Origin: an uncultured Christensenella sp.
GTDB lineage: Bacteria > Bacillota_A > Clostridia > Christensenellales > Borkfalkiaceae
Direction of reading: 5' to 3'
NCBI GenBank assembly: GCA_910579295.1
Contig: CAJTTC010000003.1
Coordinates: 62,001-126,000 of the forward strand
DNA: 64,000 nt
Positions 34,918 to 44,104 of the stretch are shown here, one piece after another. The notes below the pieces were generated by a model. It did no database searches. It was not told the DNA's origin and was given only the letters and a program-made list of their open reading frames with translations. Numbering within the stretch: position 1 is the stretch's first letter; the number at the start of each line of letters is the position of its first letter. The position numbers and the translations under genes are program-made.

Positions 34918-34929
34918 AAAACACCTCAC

Positions 34930-35679
34930 TTTTGTATCATTTTGTAGGTAACTTTCTCTTTCGGTTTCTTGCTTTCGGCTCGCTCGATTATATCGTCTTT
35001 TTTAAATTTACCGTTCTCGAAACCAACCGTTACATTGATTGTTAATCAGGCTATTTCCGACATAGCGAAACAAGAGTCTCGACGTGCAACGTAAATCTGA
35101 TTTAGATATTTAAAATTTTACCTTGTTAAGCCTTTTTCGATATACAAAAAAAGGTCGATAAGTGTGCTTGGATATGTAAAATTATATCAAAAGTAAGTAA
35201 TTAGGTCAAGAAATCCATATAGCAAAAGAGGAGCAGAACTTCACCTGCTCCCCATTCGCCAATCCATTACTTCTTTTTCTTTAATTGCATTTTCTTTTTC
35301 TTTGTGTTCATTTTATTCTTCGGCAATTTCTTTTTTACTATTATGCAATTTTGAATTTAGGCAAATCGTTATCTTGATTCACCCATACCTCTTCAGGCAA
35401 TCCATTATTTAATTTTTTGTCCAAACTTTGGGGTTCACTTCATCACAGGCGGCGCTAACTCTTTAATTATTTATTTTAAAACTCGGGATTTACTTTATAT
35501 ATTAACTCTTTAACTTCATAATCTTGAACAGATTTACAACAAAACAACGTTGTATCAAATATAGCTAAATTAACACCGTCCGAGTTCAGCGTACTTTTAT
35601 ACTCGACCCCGTTATATTCGCTTTCACCTTCGTTGATATGTATATATTAAATACTTTGTAACATCAAAGTATTTTGTTT
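34930..35679. other. 750-bp AT-rich gap with hairpin and gene remnant
   Basis: No intact gene lies here. A hairpin GGAGCAGGTG/CTGCTCC on the minus strand (35228-35252) followed by TCTTTT could be a terminator. A broken gene lies at 35476-35646. The rest is low-complexity AT-rich sequence. Confidence 0.6.
35476..35646 (-). pseudogene. 57-codon gene remnant without start
   Basis: A frame with peptide INEGESEYNGVEYKSTLN, then NLAIFDTTLFCCKSVQDYEV and the ending YKVNPEF is open back to an in-frame stop with no start codon. It is a decayed C-terminus; family not recognised. Confidence 0.45.
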
Positions 35680-36102
35680 TTAAACGTTCAATATTCTGTT
35701 AATTCGAAATCCCTGTTTTTTATATAAAGTGAGCGCCTTCTCATTATCTTGAATCACTTCCAGTTGATACACACTGATTTTATTTTTTATACATATAGTG
35801 CTAACCAGATTCAATAATTCCCCCATAATTCCTGTTCTCCGAAAATCGGGGATAACTCCTGTTCCGAGGTCATAGACTGTCTTTTCGTTATCCCAATCTC
35901 TCACTCCATTCAAGATAAAACCGACAAGCGTTCTATCTGCAAAGGCTCCAACTGAAACCGCAGGCATAAATCCATTTCTTTTCAGCATTGTTTCAAAAGA
36001 CTTAAAAGACATATCAACTGAAACCTGATAATCAGAAAATGCCTGTGTAAACGCTTCGTATATACAAACGGAATCTGTATTTTCCAATGTCCGATATTCC
36101 AT
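35680..36102 (-). CDS. GNAT N-acetyltransferase, possibly truncated
   Basis: A 140-residue acetyltransferase domain. The acetyl-CoA loop is DFRRTGIMGELL near residue 87, and the NEKALTLYKKQGF segment near 118 is the typical late motif. Proteins I recall with this N-terminal sequence (EAFTQAFSDYQV) often continue with a second domain; this one stops right after the first, so truncation is possible. aggagaaaat precedes the ATG. It could be the last gene of the tet transcript, 21 bases after the SnoaL-like gene. Confidence 0.8.
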   Translation of the reverse strand: MEYRTLENTDSVCIYEAFTQAFSDYQVSVDMSFKSFETMLKRNGFMPAVSVGAFADRTLVGFILNGVRDWDNEKTVYDLGTGVIPDFRRTGIMGELLNLVSTICIKNKISVYQLEVIQDNEKALTLYKKQGFRINRILNV

Positions 36103-36123
36103 ATTTTCTCCTAAATGCTATAT

Positions 36124-36480
36124 TTACTCTATTGGAAGATTGTGCTGTTTCAAAAATGAAAGCTTATCCCAATAGCCTCGTTGGAATAAAATTTTCCCAT
36201 TCACTACCTGAAAAAAACCACACCCCCGTAACCCCAATGGATCACGCCATTCCAAGATTGCCCATTGCCCATCCTCAAAAATATTTTCCACAATACAAAC
36301 CATTTTTGCAGTTGCAAACTCATTTGCAAACATTTCTCTAATAGCCACAACTCCTACAACAGGTTCATTTGCAACTTGATGGTTTGTTGCATTATTATCA
36401 TACAGACTAATAATCATGTCCACATCACCGACATTAAAAGCGTCTACCCATTTATTTACTACTTCTTTCGGACTTGGCAT
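36124..36480 (-). CDS. SnoaL/NTF2-like fold protein
   Basis: A 118-residue cone-shaped alpha/beta barrel protein of the SnoaL-like group: VVNKWVDAFNVGDVDMIISLYDNNATNHQV near the start and GRGCGFF/ ERGYWDKL-type late strands. Such proteins isomerise or bind small polyketide-like or unknown ligands; ligand unknown here. aaaggagg precedes the ATG. It lies downstream of the tet gene, but a link to tetracycline is only inference. Confidence 0.75.
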   Translation of the reverse strand: MPSPKEVVNKWVDAFNVGDVDMIISLYDNNATNHQVANEPVVGVVAIREMFANEFATAKMVCIVENIFEDGQWAILEWRDPLGLRGCGFFQVVNGKILFQRGYWDKLSFLKQHNLPIE

Positions 36481-36614
36481 ATATTGTTATCCTCCTTTTT
36501 GATTAGAAATGCCATTGGTTTTCATCTTGCTATTAACTATCACTGCTGACTTTGCAAATTTAATTTATACTGCCTAACGATTTCACTTGCTGCGAAACCA
36601 GAGTTTTGAATTTA

Positions 36615-36815
36615 CTAACTGTTTTCAATTTCGTTTCCTATAAAGTAATTTGCTATTTCAAAAGCCTTTATTCGTCTTTTCGCCAAAGTGATTTGTGACT
36701 TATATCTCTCTGAATTTTCTTTTGCTTCAAAGGTTATTATTGTTTCCCGTAATTTATGCAATGTTGAATCAATTTGCCTTTTTGCTTCCATTAAATCTTC
36801 CTTAGTATATTCCAT
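36615..36815 (-). CDS. 66-residue helical hypothetical protein
   Basis: A short charged helical protein (MEYTKEDLMEAKRQIDSTLH at the N-terminus) with a heptad-like pattern, probably a coiled coil. A tatggaggg site lies ahead of the ATG. Similar small ORFs travel with resistance genes on mobile elements of gut Bacillota; function unknown. The 36481-36614 gap shows only the next gene's ribosome site. Confidence 0.6.
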   Translation of the reverse strand: MEYTKEDLMEAKRQIDSTLHKLRETIITFEAKENSERYKSQITLAKRRIKAFEIANYFIGNEIENS

Positions 36816-36921
36816 TATTACCCTCCATAACTTCTGATTGTTGTCGTCTTGACTGCTATTTGTCTTTTCTTTCCCAAATGGTATAGGCTTTTATTAATGA
36901 ACGCTTGCATTGCGAAAAACA

Positions 36922-38841
36922 TTACATTATCTTTTGAAACATATGGCGAACCTTATCTAAACGGCTGTTCGGGCGGCGTGGCTGAAATACAGGCTCGCCA
37001 GAAGTTTCCTGATACCCTTTTAATTCTGTAATACAAACACTTCTTCCATTTGTATAAAAATTCAAATCATTCCTATATTCGTCAATACAACGGGCAGGGA
37101 TTTCCCCCTTAAAAATAACTTCATCTTTTTCAAGTCTGGTTGATTCAATTATTGCGCAATACTTTCGTGCGTCATTATAAGCCCGCGAAAGATATTCCTG
37201 CGGTGTAAAAATTGTAAAAGAAAGATATGGTTCCAACAACTGTGTTCCTGCTTTTTTCAATACTTGCTCCAATACAATAGGTGCAAGAAAACGAAAATCA
37301 GCGGGTGTACTGACAGGGCTGTAATAAACTCCATAATCAAAGCAAATTTGGCAATCTGTCACGCTCCAGCCATATAAGCCCTGTTCCATTCCATAACGCA
37401 CACCCTCCATGACGGCATTTTGAAAACTTTGGTTTAAATAGCCGAGAGATACCTCGCTTTTATATTGTGTTCCGCTTCCGACAGAAAGAGGTGTTACAGT
37501 CAAACCAATAGATGCCCAAAATGGATTTGGCGGCACTTCAATATGGATTGTATGGCTTGCTTTTCTTTGTGGTCTTTCCATATAAATAATCGAAGGCTCT
37601 TTCATATCCACGCTCACATGATATTTTTCTTCTAATAGCGAACAAATAACTTCTAACTGTAATTTTCCCAAAAAAGATAAAATAATCTCATGTGTAACCG
37701 TATCAATGTCAAAATGCAAAAGAGGGTCTGTATCAGCAATCTCTGCGAGGGCATTTAACAGGGCTTCCCTTTGCTCTGGCTTTTGCGGCTCTACAGTTGT
37801 ACGAAGTAATGGCATGGGATTATCAATCCGTGTTTTGTGAGGCAGGAGTTTTTCATTTCCCACAATGTCGTTCAGTTTCAAAGTATCATCAGCTAAAATA
37901 ACAATTTCTCCCGGACAGGCATGGTCAGCCGGGACGATTTCACCATTTGACGGAATACACATTTCTGTAATCTTTATTTTTTTCTTTTTTGACAGCAGCA
38001 GTGTATCCCGTAAATGGAGCGTCCCATGATACAGGCGTAAATAAGAAAGCCGTTTTTTCCGCTCTGTATACTCAACCTTAAAAACATATCCACATAATTC
38101 AGACTGAATATCGTCTGTTTCTGTAATGAAAGTTTCTGTAATCGCTTCAATCAGTTTTTCTGTTCCTAAATTGTCTTTTGCACTCCCATGATAAACAGGA
38201 AACAAAGAGCAGCATCTGGTTCTTTTGCACTTTTCATATTGTAATTCCTGTATATCCAAAGAATCCTCTGCAACATATCGTTCTAATAGTTCATCGTTTC
38301 CTGAAATAATAATATCCCATTTGTCCAAATCAGAAATATCGGTTATGGTTATCTTTGGCGACAAGGCAACCTCCTGCATGACAATCATATCACTGGTAAG
38401 TTTATCTTTGATGCTTTGGTAAACACGCCGCAGGTCGATTCCATTTTGGTCTATCTTATTTACGAAGATAATTGTCGGGATGTTCATCTTCTGAAGTGCA
38501 TGGAATAATATACGGGTCTGTGCCTGTACGCCGTCTTTTGCCGAAATGACTAAAACAGCTCCGTCAAGGACAGATAAAGAGCGGTATGCTTCGGTTAAAA
38601 AATCCATATGACCGGGAGTGTCCACGATATTGATTTTATAACCATTCCAGCAAAAAGAAGTAACCGCTGTCTGAATGGTGATTCCCCGTTGCCGTTCCAA
38701 AATCATAGTGTCTGTTCTTGTAGTTCCTTTATCCACGTTTCCTTGTTCCGCAATCGCTCCACTGGTGTATAGCAGGCTTTCCGTCAATGTTGTTTTTCCT
38801 GCGTCTACATGGGCAAGAATGCCAATATTAATTATTTTCAT
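36922..38841 (-). CDS. Tetracycline resistance ribosomal protection protein
   Basis: A 639-residue EF-G-like GTPase that dislodges tetracycline from the ribosome. G1 AHVDAGKTTLTESLLY near residue 9, G3 DTPGHMDF near 74 and G4 NKID near 128 are intact, and the C-terminal ARYSPVSTPADFR and PRRPNSRLDKVRHMF segments are typical of the Tet(M)/O/W/S/44 group, not of EF-G. Length 639 is normal and no frame break is seen. From memory it resembles Tet(44)-, Tet(W)- and Tet(M)-type proteins without clearly being any of them. The 1:639 length and Tn916-type leader indicate horizontal arrival. Confidence 0.93.
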   Translation of the reverse strand: MKIINIGILAHVDAGKTTLTESLLYTSGAIAEQGNVDKGTTRTDTMILERQRGITIQTAVTSFCWNGYKINIVDTPGHMDFLTEAYRSLSVLDGAVLVISAKDGVQAQTRILFHALQKMNIPTIIFVNKIDQNGIDLRRVYQSIKDKLTSDMIVMQEVALSPKITITDISDLDKWDIIISGNDELLERYVAEDSLDIQELQYEKCKRTRCCSLFPVYHGSAKDNLGTEKLIEAITETFITETDDIQSELCGYVFKVEYTERKKRLSYLRLYHGTLHLRDTLLLSKKKKIKITEMCIPSNGEIVPADHACPGEIVILADDTLKLNDIVGNEKLLPHKTRIDNPMPLLRTTVEPQKPEQREALLNALAEIADTDPLLHFDIDTVTHEIILSFLGKLQLEVICSLLEEKYHVSVDMKEPSIIYMERPQRKASHTIHIEVPPNPFWASIGLTVTPLSVGSGTQYKSEVSLGYLNQSFQNAVMEGVRYGMEQGLYGWSVTDCQICFDYGVYYSPVSTPADFRFLAPIVLEQVLKKAGTQLLEPYLSFTIFTPQEYLSRAYNDARKYCAIIESTRLEKDEVIFKGEIPARCIDEYRNDLNFYTNGRSVCITELKGYQETSGEPVFQPRRPNSRLDKVRHMFQKIM

Positions 38842-38878
38842 GTGATTGTCCTCATTTTACAGCCCTAAAGGGCATAAA

Positions 38879-38915
38879 AATCCCCGGCAGTAAAATACTT
38901 TTACCACTGGGGATT
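38879..38915 (-). terminator. Attenuator terminator of the tet leader
   Basis: On the minus strand AATCCCC...GTAAAA arms pair with TTTTAC...GGGGATT, then TTTTT. It lies 38 bases before the tet start, in the place of the known Tn916 tet(M) attenuator. A 37-codon ORF (38965-38852) and an 11-codon ORF starting MCMSANYNPQW overlap it. Confidence 0.85.
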
Positions 38916-39116
38916 ATAATTTGCGGACATACACATAAAAAAGCAAAAACTATGGGCGCAAACATTTTCGCTTACAGCATGCACCTATTTATGATTGCTG
39001 TTTTTTGGATATGTCAAAATTGATAAGGCAAAAGTATTCTTAAATTGGGTACAAAAACTAAGCCCCCCACGAAAGGGACTATCATAATTCTTTGTTCCCA
39101 CTATTTGATTATAGTT

Positions 39117-39140
39117 TTATTTAAGAATACCTTGCCGCAT
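39117..39140 (-). CDS. Seven-codon tet leader peptide MRQGILK
   Basis: ATG at 39140 with aaaaggag eight bases upstream encodes MRQGILK and stops at 39117. Its last codons lie in a long inverted repeat (GTATTCTTAAAT at about 39117-39132 with ATTTAAGAATAC at about 39024-39043). In Tn916 a matching leader is translated to control read-through into tet(M). Confidence 0.75.
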   Translation of the reverse strand: MRQGILK

Positions 39141-39169
39141 ATTTTTTACTCCTTTTCGGGAATGAAACT

Positions 39170-39198
39170 ATTATATCATATCAACCTTAAAAAAGCAA
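39170..39198 (-). promoter_or_regulatory. Promoter of the tet leader transcript
   Basis: On the minus strand TTGCTT (39198-39193), 17-base spacer, TATAAT (39175-39170). Bases 39199-39517 hold no gene; 39262-39319 contains an imperfect inverted repeat (AATAGAT and AAACAGT arms). Confidence 0.75.
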
Positions 39199-39517
39199 GT
39201 ACTTAAAATAAATTTTTCCTTCTCTTATATATAACAATCGTACCGACTTTTTGGCATTCAGAATAGATAAACAGTTGAATAAATCAGAATAAGCTAAATT
39301 ACTGTTTGTCGATCTATTTGAGCTAAAACATTATACCACAAATTGAGCTTGCTCTCAATCTATTTATAAATAAAAATTACAAAATAGACCGACCACGGTG
39401 TTGTTTTCGTAGATTGATTTGCTAAATATCTAAATGCTATGTTTCCGCAAACCATTGTTATTCGTAGTCTTTTGCCGAGCATAAAAATATAAAATGTCTT
39501 AATTCTTGCATTTATAA

Positions 39518-39563
39518 AAAATAAGCACCTACCATCCGTTATGGATTGTAAGTGCTTATTTTT
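39518..39563. terminator. Bidirectional terminator between rlmD and the tet block
   Basis: AAATAAGCAC and GTGCTTATTT arms flank a 22-base loop, with A run before and nine T after, so it can act in both directions. It marks the edge of the AT-rich block. Confidence 0.8.
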
Positions 39564-39599
39564 TTTTGGTTATCGCCCCTATTTTGCCCCAAAAAGTCA

Positions 39600-41012
39600 T
39601 TATTTTGGCTGTTTTCGTTTAAGACAAATTAGAGTTTCGATATGTTTTGTCTGAGGGAACATATCGAAAGGAATAATTTTAGTTATGCGGTAAAAACCCG
39701 TTAAACCTTCGGGCGTATAGTCGGGGTTTTTTACAAGCTTGCCGCCGTCCTCTTTAAGACTTCCGCAAAGCAGCCCCAGATCACGCGCAAGCGTTGCGGG
39801 ATTGCACGAAATGAGTACAACCTTTTCAGCCTTGCACCGCAAAATCTCCCTGATTACCGAACGCTCCATTCCCTTTCTCGGCGGGTCGCAGACAATTGCG
39901 CGACGATAGCCCGCCGTTTTTTCAAACACTTCGTCTATCCTGTCCTCCACCGCGCCGCAGTAGTTGAACATCTTTTCGTCCAGACCGTTCAGCTTTTTGA
40001 GTTGGTTTGCGCACTCCACCGCTTCCGCAACGATTTCTATGCCGTAAGCCGCCCGACACGCCTTGGCAAGCATTGCCGTAAGCATACCCCCGCCGCTGTA
40101 TAAATCAATCGCAACCGTATCGCCGTCGCGCAATTCGTCGCAAACGGCGGCGTAGAGCAACTTGCGCACGTCGTCGTTGACTTGCAGAAAAGTATTCGCG
40201 CCCGCCTTAAATTTAATACCCGCGTCCTCGCCCGTAAAATAGCCTTCACCGCAACATATGTGCCACTCTTTTCCGAAAACGGCGTTGCCATCGTCCGAGT
40301 TCACGTTGTTCCAGAGGGTAAATTTTTTTAAGCTCTGCGACAGAATTTCAACAAAACCGTCAAGATTTAACCGCGCCGTCGTAACCACGGTAATAATCAG
40401 CTTGCCGTCCAATTCCCTGCCTACTATGTGCCGTATATCGCCCTTTTTTGAGCGCTCGTCATAGCCCGACAAGCCCTCTTTGTTCATAAACCCGATCAGC
40501 GCCGAAATGAGAGTAGCCGACCACTCCGCCTGTAAAGCGCAGGAGCTTACGGGAATAATGCGGTGGGAGCGCGGCGCATAAAAGCCGACCACCGTTTGTC
40601 CGCTCCCGTCGACGCCTACGGGCAACGCCAGCTTGTTGCGGTAAGCGTATTGCTTTGCGCTTGCCACGGTTTGCTCCGTCCTGACCTCCAAGCCGCCGAT
40701 TTTTTTAAGACAGTTCGAAACCAACTGCCTCTTGAAATCGAGCTGAGCGGGATAGGCTAAGTGTTGTAACTGACAGCCCCCGCACCTTTCAAAATGCGGA
40801 CAGACGGGCGTTGCGCGGTCTTCTGAAAGCGTGTGTACCTCGGTGAGCTTGCCGTAAGCGATATTGCCGTTAACCTTTAAAGCCTTAAAGCTGACCCTTT
40901 CGCCGACAAGGCAAAACGGCACGAAAACCGTAACGCCGTCGCATTTTATAACGCCCTCCCCCTCGCTGCCGAGAGAGAGGACTTCCCCTATGTATTCTTT
41001 ATTCTTTTCCAT
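39600..41012 (-). CDS. 23S rRNA (uracil-1939-C5)-methyltransferase (RlmD/RlmCD type)
   Basis: A 470-residue TrmA-family RNA methyltransferase. An N-terminal TRAM domain (residues 1-62) is followed by the 4Fe-4S site CPHFERCGGCQ near 72, the SAM loop DLYSGGGMLTAMLA near 310, DPPRKGMERSVI near 395 and the catalytic ISCNPATLARDL near 423. In Bacillus the homologue acts on U747 and U1939; which of them here cannot be told. It starts a four-gene minus-strand run towards trpS. Confidence 0.93.
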   Translation of the reverse strand: MEKNKEYIGEVLSLGSEGEGVIKCDGVTVFVPFCLVGERVSFKALKVNGNIAYGKLTEVHTLSEDRATPVCPHFERCGGCQLQHLAYPAQLDFKRQLVSNCLKKIGGLEVRTEQTVASAKQYAYRNKLALPVGVDGSGQTVVGFYAPRSHRIIPVSSCALQAEWSATLISALIGFMNKEGLSGYDERSKKGDIRHIVGRELDGKLIITVVTTARLNLDGFVEILSQSLKKFTLWNNVNSDDGNAVFGKEWHICCGEGYFTGEDAGIKFKAGANTFLQVNDDVRKLLYAAVCDELRDGDTVAIDLYSGGGMLTAMLAKACRAAYGIEIVAEAVECANQLKKLNGLDEKMFNYCGAVEDRIDEVFEKTAGYRRAIVCDPPRKGMERSVIREILRCKAEKVVLISCNPATLARDLGLLCGSLKEDGGKLVKNPDYTPEGLTGFYRITKIIPFDMFPQTKHIETLICLKRKQPK

Positions 41013-41014
41013 AA

Positions 41015-41581
41015 TTATTTATTAATTTTACGTATCAAAGCGTTGACGGCGAACTGACAGCGCGTAACCAGAAAGTCGTAAACGACGCCGATTACAGTGC
41101 CGACGGTGAACACGAAAACGTAGAAGTAATTGTTGACTGTATCGTACACGTTTTGCGGCAACATAGAGCCGCCGAGAACGCCGTCGAATACGAGATAATA
41201 GCCGACTATGAGCGCAACGTCGAACCACAGCGCTTTTATAGGAAGCGCAACCCATAACGCCCAACGCTTAACGAGCTTGTCCCTTAAAACGGCGTTGACC
41301 AAGGGGTGCAAGCCGAAAAACATAATGAACGGCACAATGTCCCAGAATTTTGCCGCCGCCCCCATTATGACGGCTAAAATGCACGTGGCCAAGTAAGCGA
41401 GAAGTCCGCCGAGGTAATATTTTTTCGACAGTGGCAACATAAGCGCGATTATGCCCATAAAGTAGCCCGTTGCCAATAACCAACCGCTGAGTATACCCAA
41501 TGACAGAAAGATGACCGCGATTGCGCAGGCTATACCCGACAGCGCTATTTCGAACGATTTGGAATTTCTGTTTTTAGGCAT
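41015..41581 (-). CDS. Multi-pass membrane hypothetical protein
   Basis: A 188-residue protein with about six hydrophobic helices (near residues 10-30, 33-50, 57-77, 84-98, 110-130, 148-172) and a basic N-terminus. It has a glycine-rich GILSGWLLATGYFMGIIAL segment and an FFGLHPLVNAVL loop. It looks like a small transporter or S-component type protein, but I do not recognise the family. It overlaps none of its neighbours and starts 6 bases after the J-like gene. Confidence 0.7.
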   Translation of the reverse strand: MPKNRNSKSFEIALSGIACAIAVIFLSLGILSGWLLATGYFMGIIALMLPLSKKYYLGGLLAYLATCILAVIMGAAAKFWDIVPFIMFFGLHPLVNAVLRDKLVKRWALWVALPIKALWFDVALIVGYYLVFDGVLGGSMLPQNVYDTVNNYFYVFVFTVGTVIGVVYDFLVTRCQFAVNALIRKINK

Positions 41582-41587
41582 AGCCCG

Positions 41588-42223
41588 TTACCTGCAACAA
41601 CCGCTGCAAAGGCAATTGAGGCACGCGTTGAGAGCACAGCACTCCGCGCACGAAGTACAGAAGCTTGCGCCCATCTGGTCGTCGTAAGCGGTAGAATTCA
41701 TATCCTGCCCCCTGTACGCGCCGCCCTGATTTTCGCCGCCGCCCGCGCCCGTTTTAGAAGCGTCGTAGGCTATTTTGTCGTTGAGCTTTTCGTAAGCTTC
41801 CTTATACTTCTGATTGTCGCTGTCGAGGCGCATAGCAATTTCGAGCTGTTTCTTGCTCTCGTTCGTCCAATTTTTGCGGTAGAACACCACGGACTGATAG
41901 TAATGCCACTGCGCTCCCCTCTCGTTAAAGCTGTCGAGAATGCGCTGAGCCTCGGTCAGGTCGTTCGCCTTTATAGCGTCCTCCACGCGGTTGAACGCAG
42001 AGCCGTCGCCCTCGCCGCCCTTTTCAAGCTCGGACAGTTCGGCGAGAAGTTCGTCGCGCGCGACGCCTATTTTAGTCAGCATTCTTGCGGCTTCGTTGCC
42101 CGCCTCGCCGTCTAAAAAGCGCTCTTCGGCGTACCTCGCCCGCAACGTTTCGTACGCGGCGTTAATCTGTTCGGCGGTTGCGCCGTCTTCAAGTCCCAAA
42201 AGTTCAAGATTACGTTTGTTCAT
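41588..42223 (-). CDS. Degenerate J-domain-like protein with cysteine-rich tail
   Basis: A 211-residue protein. The first 60 residues have the helix pattern of a J domain (LELLGLEDGATAEQINAAYE) but lack the HPD motif, so DnaK stimulation is unlikely. Residues 75-150 resemble TPR-like helices (VVFYRKNWTNESKKQLEIA). The C-terminus has FCTSCAECCALNACLNCLCS, nine or ten cysteines, suggesting metal binding or disulfides. It overlaps the DUF5685 gene by 14 bases, and the pair probably works together. Confidence 0.7.
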   Translation of the reverse strand: MNKRNLELLGLEDGATAEQINAAYETLRARYAEERFLDGEAGNEAARMLTKIGVARDELLAELSELEKGGEGDGSAFNRVEDAIKANDLTEAQRILDSFNERGAQWHYYQSVVFYRKNWTNESKKQLEIAMRLDSDNQKYKEAYEKLNDKIAYDASKTGAGGGENQGGAYRGQDMNSTAYDDQMGASFCTSCAECCALNACLNCLCSGCCR

Positions 42224-43085
42224 TTTCTTTCTTTTTACCTTCTCCGCACTTGCCGCAAACGAGGCGGCGGGTTTTCAGCGGAATACCCCTGAGAATTATA
42301 TTGTCGGTTAAGTCGTGGTTGAAATAGAATTTTATATTCGCAAGGCGCAACCGCATATCGGCGAACAGCGAATTGAAAATAAAGTTGATTTCCTCCCCGT
42401 TCTCCTTGACGGACTGCTCCTTTGTCCGGCAGCCGTACGCGTTCCTAAGCACGTTGTACCGCCCTTTTTTTACGTCCCTGTCGTAGTCGTCTAGCGCGTC
42501 TGCGAGATACACCCACTTGCCTATATCGTACATCAGCGCGTCGGTATGCTCGGTCGAATTATCGCCGAGGACGTAGCGAGAGAGGCTCTTCATCATCTGC
42601 GCGGTGGGCTCGCACGCGGCGTCGATAACCGCACAGTCCGCCTTTTCGAGCTCACGCTGTTCCTCCATTTGGCTTTTTATAATTTCGGCAACCTGCGGGT
42701 GACGCTTTAACGCGCGCTTAAACCCGCGCTTATACATAAATGCAAACAATCCCTTTTTGTCGCCGTCAGCCTTGTCGTCGAGAAGCTTGTAATAGGCGAG
42801 AGCCGTGTTTACGCAACCTAAAAGTATTGAGATGTCGTCGGGCTCAGCCATATTTCTGCGACGGAATATGTGCAGGAAGCAACGGCGTTTTTCTATTTTT
42901 ACGTCGCAACCGCATATATTGTGCATAAGAGCCGACATAAAAGCCATATCGTAGGTGAGCGCCGTCTTTGGAAAGTTGCCGCAGCCCTTACCTATCGACT
43001 TGCACATACCGCAATATATAGCCTTGTATAGAGTTTCGTCCTTAATAAAAAGATACGGACTGTCGGGGTTGATATATCCAAACAT
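42210..43085 (-). CDS. DUF5685 family protein
   Basis: A 291-residue helical protein. Signature segments are MFGYINPDSPYLFIKDETLY, YCGMCKSIGKGCGNFPK, LTYDMAFMSALM and ALDDYDRDVKKGRYNVL. Cysteine pairs near residue 26 and the closing CGKC suggest a metal site. Function unknown; recurrent partner of J-like proteins in Clostridia as far as I recall. It follows trpS after 17 bases. Confidence 0.8.
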   Translation of the reverse strand: MFGYINPDSPYLFIKDETLYKAIYCGMCKSIGKGCGNFPKTALTYDMAFMSALMHNICGCDVKIEKRRCFLHIFRRRNMAEPDDISILLGCVNTALAYYKLLDDKADGDKKGLFAFMYKRGFKRALKRHPQVAEIIKSQMEEQRELEKADCAVIDAACEPTAQMMKSLSRYVLGDNSTEHTDALMYDIGKWVYLADALDDYDRDVKKGRYNVLRNAYGCRTKEQSVKENGEEINFIFNSLFADMRLRLANIKFYFNHDLTDNIILRGIPLKTRRLVCGKCGEGKKKENEQT

Positions 43086-43102
43086 ACAATAGCGTACCTG
43101 TT

Positions 43103-44104
43103 TCAGACCTGATAAAATCCGATTTTTTTGTAAACCTTGGACAGCGTTTTGCGGGCAATTTTTTCCGCTCTCTGCGCGCCGTCGAGCATTACGGAGTTAA
43201 GATAGTCCTTGTCTGCAAGCAATCTCTGCTGTTCAGCCTGTAACGGCGCCAATCTGTCCGCGACCACCTCGCCCACGGCAAGCTTGAAATCGCCGTAGCC
43301 CTTGCCGTCGAACTCCCTTTCGGCTTCCTCTATGCTCTTGCCGCCGAACGCGCTGTATATGGTTAGCAGATTGCTTACGCCCGCCTTATTCTCGGGGTCG
43401 TACCTTACGCTGTTTTCACTGTCGGTAACGGCGCGTTTAAGCTTGCGTATAACCGTATCCCTGTCGTCGGAGAGAAAAACCGAACCGTTGGGATTTTCCG
43501 CCGACTTGCTCATCTTTTTAGCAGGGTCGAGCAAATCGCAGATTTTTGCGCCCACCTTGGGATATAATCCCTGCGGCACGGTAAACGTAGGGCTGTACGC
43601 GTTGTTGAACCGCTGAGCGATATCGCGCGCAATTTCGAGGTGCTGACGTTGATCAAGCCCGACGGGCACGATTTCCGTCTGATACAGCAGTATATCGGCT
43701 GCCATAAGCACGGGATAGTCCATAAGCCCCATATTTATATTTTCCGCATGCCGCGCAGATTTATCCTTGAACTGCGTCATCCGTTCCATTTCGCCGACGT
43801 ACGTAAAGGTGTTGAGCGCCCAGCACAGCTCGGCATGGGCGGGCACGTGCGACTGTACGTAGACTATGCTCTTCTGCGGGTCTACGCCGCAGGCAAGGAA
43901 GAGCGCGATAAGCGCAAGCGTCTTTTGGCGCAGCTCGGCGGGATTTTGCCTTACCGTTATCGCGTGCATATTGGCGGCGGCAAAGATACAGTTGTAATTT
44001 TCCTGTAAATTCCGCCAGCTTTGGAGAGTTCCTATATAGTTGCCGATAGTAAGATTATTTGTCGGCTGAATGCCGGAATACAGCGTTTTTTTCGTTTCTT
44101 CCAT
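43103..44104 (-). CDS. trpS: Tryptophanyl-tRNA synthetase
   Basis: A 333-residue class I synthetase charging tRNA-Trp. The HIGH-type motif is TNNLTIGNYIG near residue 14, and KMSKS appears as PAKKMSKSAENPNG near 191. It is of normal length. aaaggagag precedes the ATG. No T-box is evident: the 171-base upstream gap holds only the terminator of the HtrA-like gene. Confidence 0.96.
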   Translation of the reverse strand: MEETKKTLYSGIQPTNNLTIGNYIGTLQSWRNLQENYNCIFAAANMHAITVRQNPAELRQKTLALIALFLACGVDPQKSIVYVQSHVPAHAELCWALNTFTYVGEMERMTQFKDKSARHAENINMGLMDYPVLMAADILLYQTEIVPVGLDQRQHLEIARDIAQRFNNAYSPTFTVPQGLYPKVGAKICDLLDPAKKMSKSAENPNGSVFLSDDRDTVIRKLKRAVTDSENSVRYDPENKAGVSNLLTIYSAFGGKSIEEAEREFDGKGYGDFKLAVGEVVADRLAPLQAEQQRLLADKDYLNSVMLDGAQRAEKIARKTLSKVYKKIGFYQV

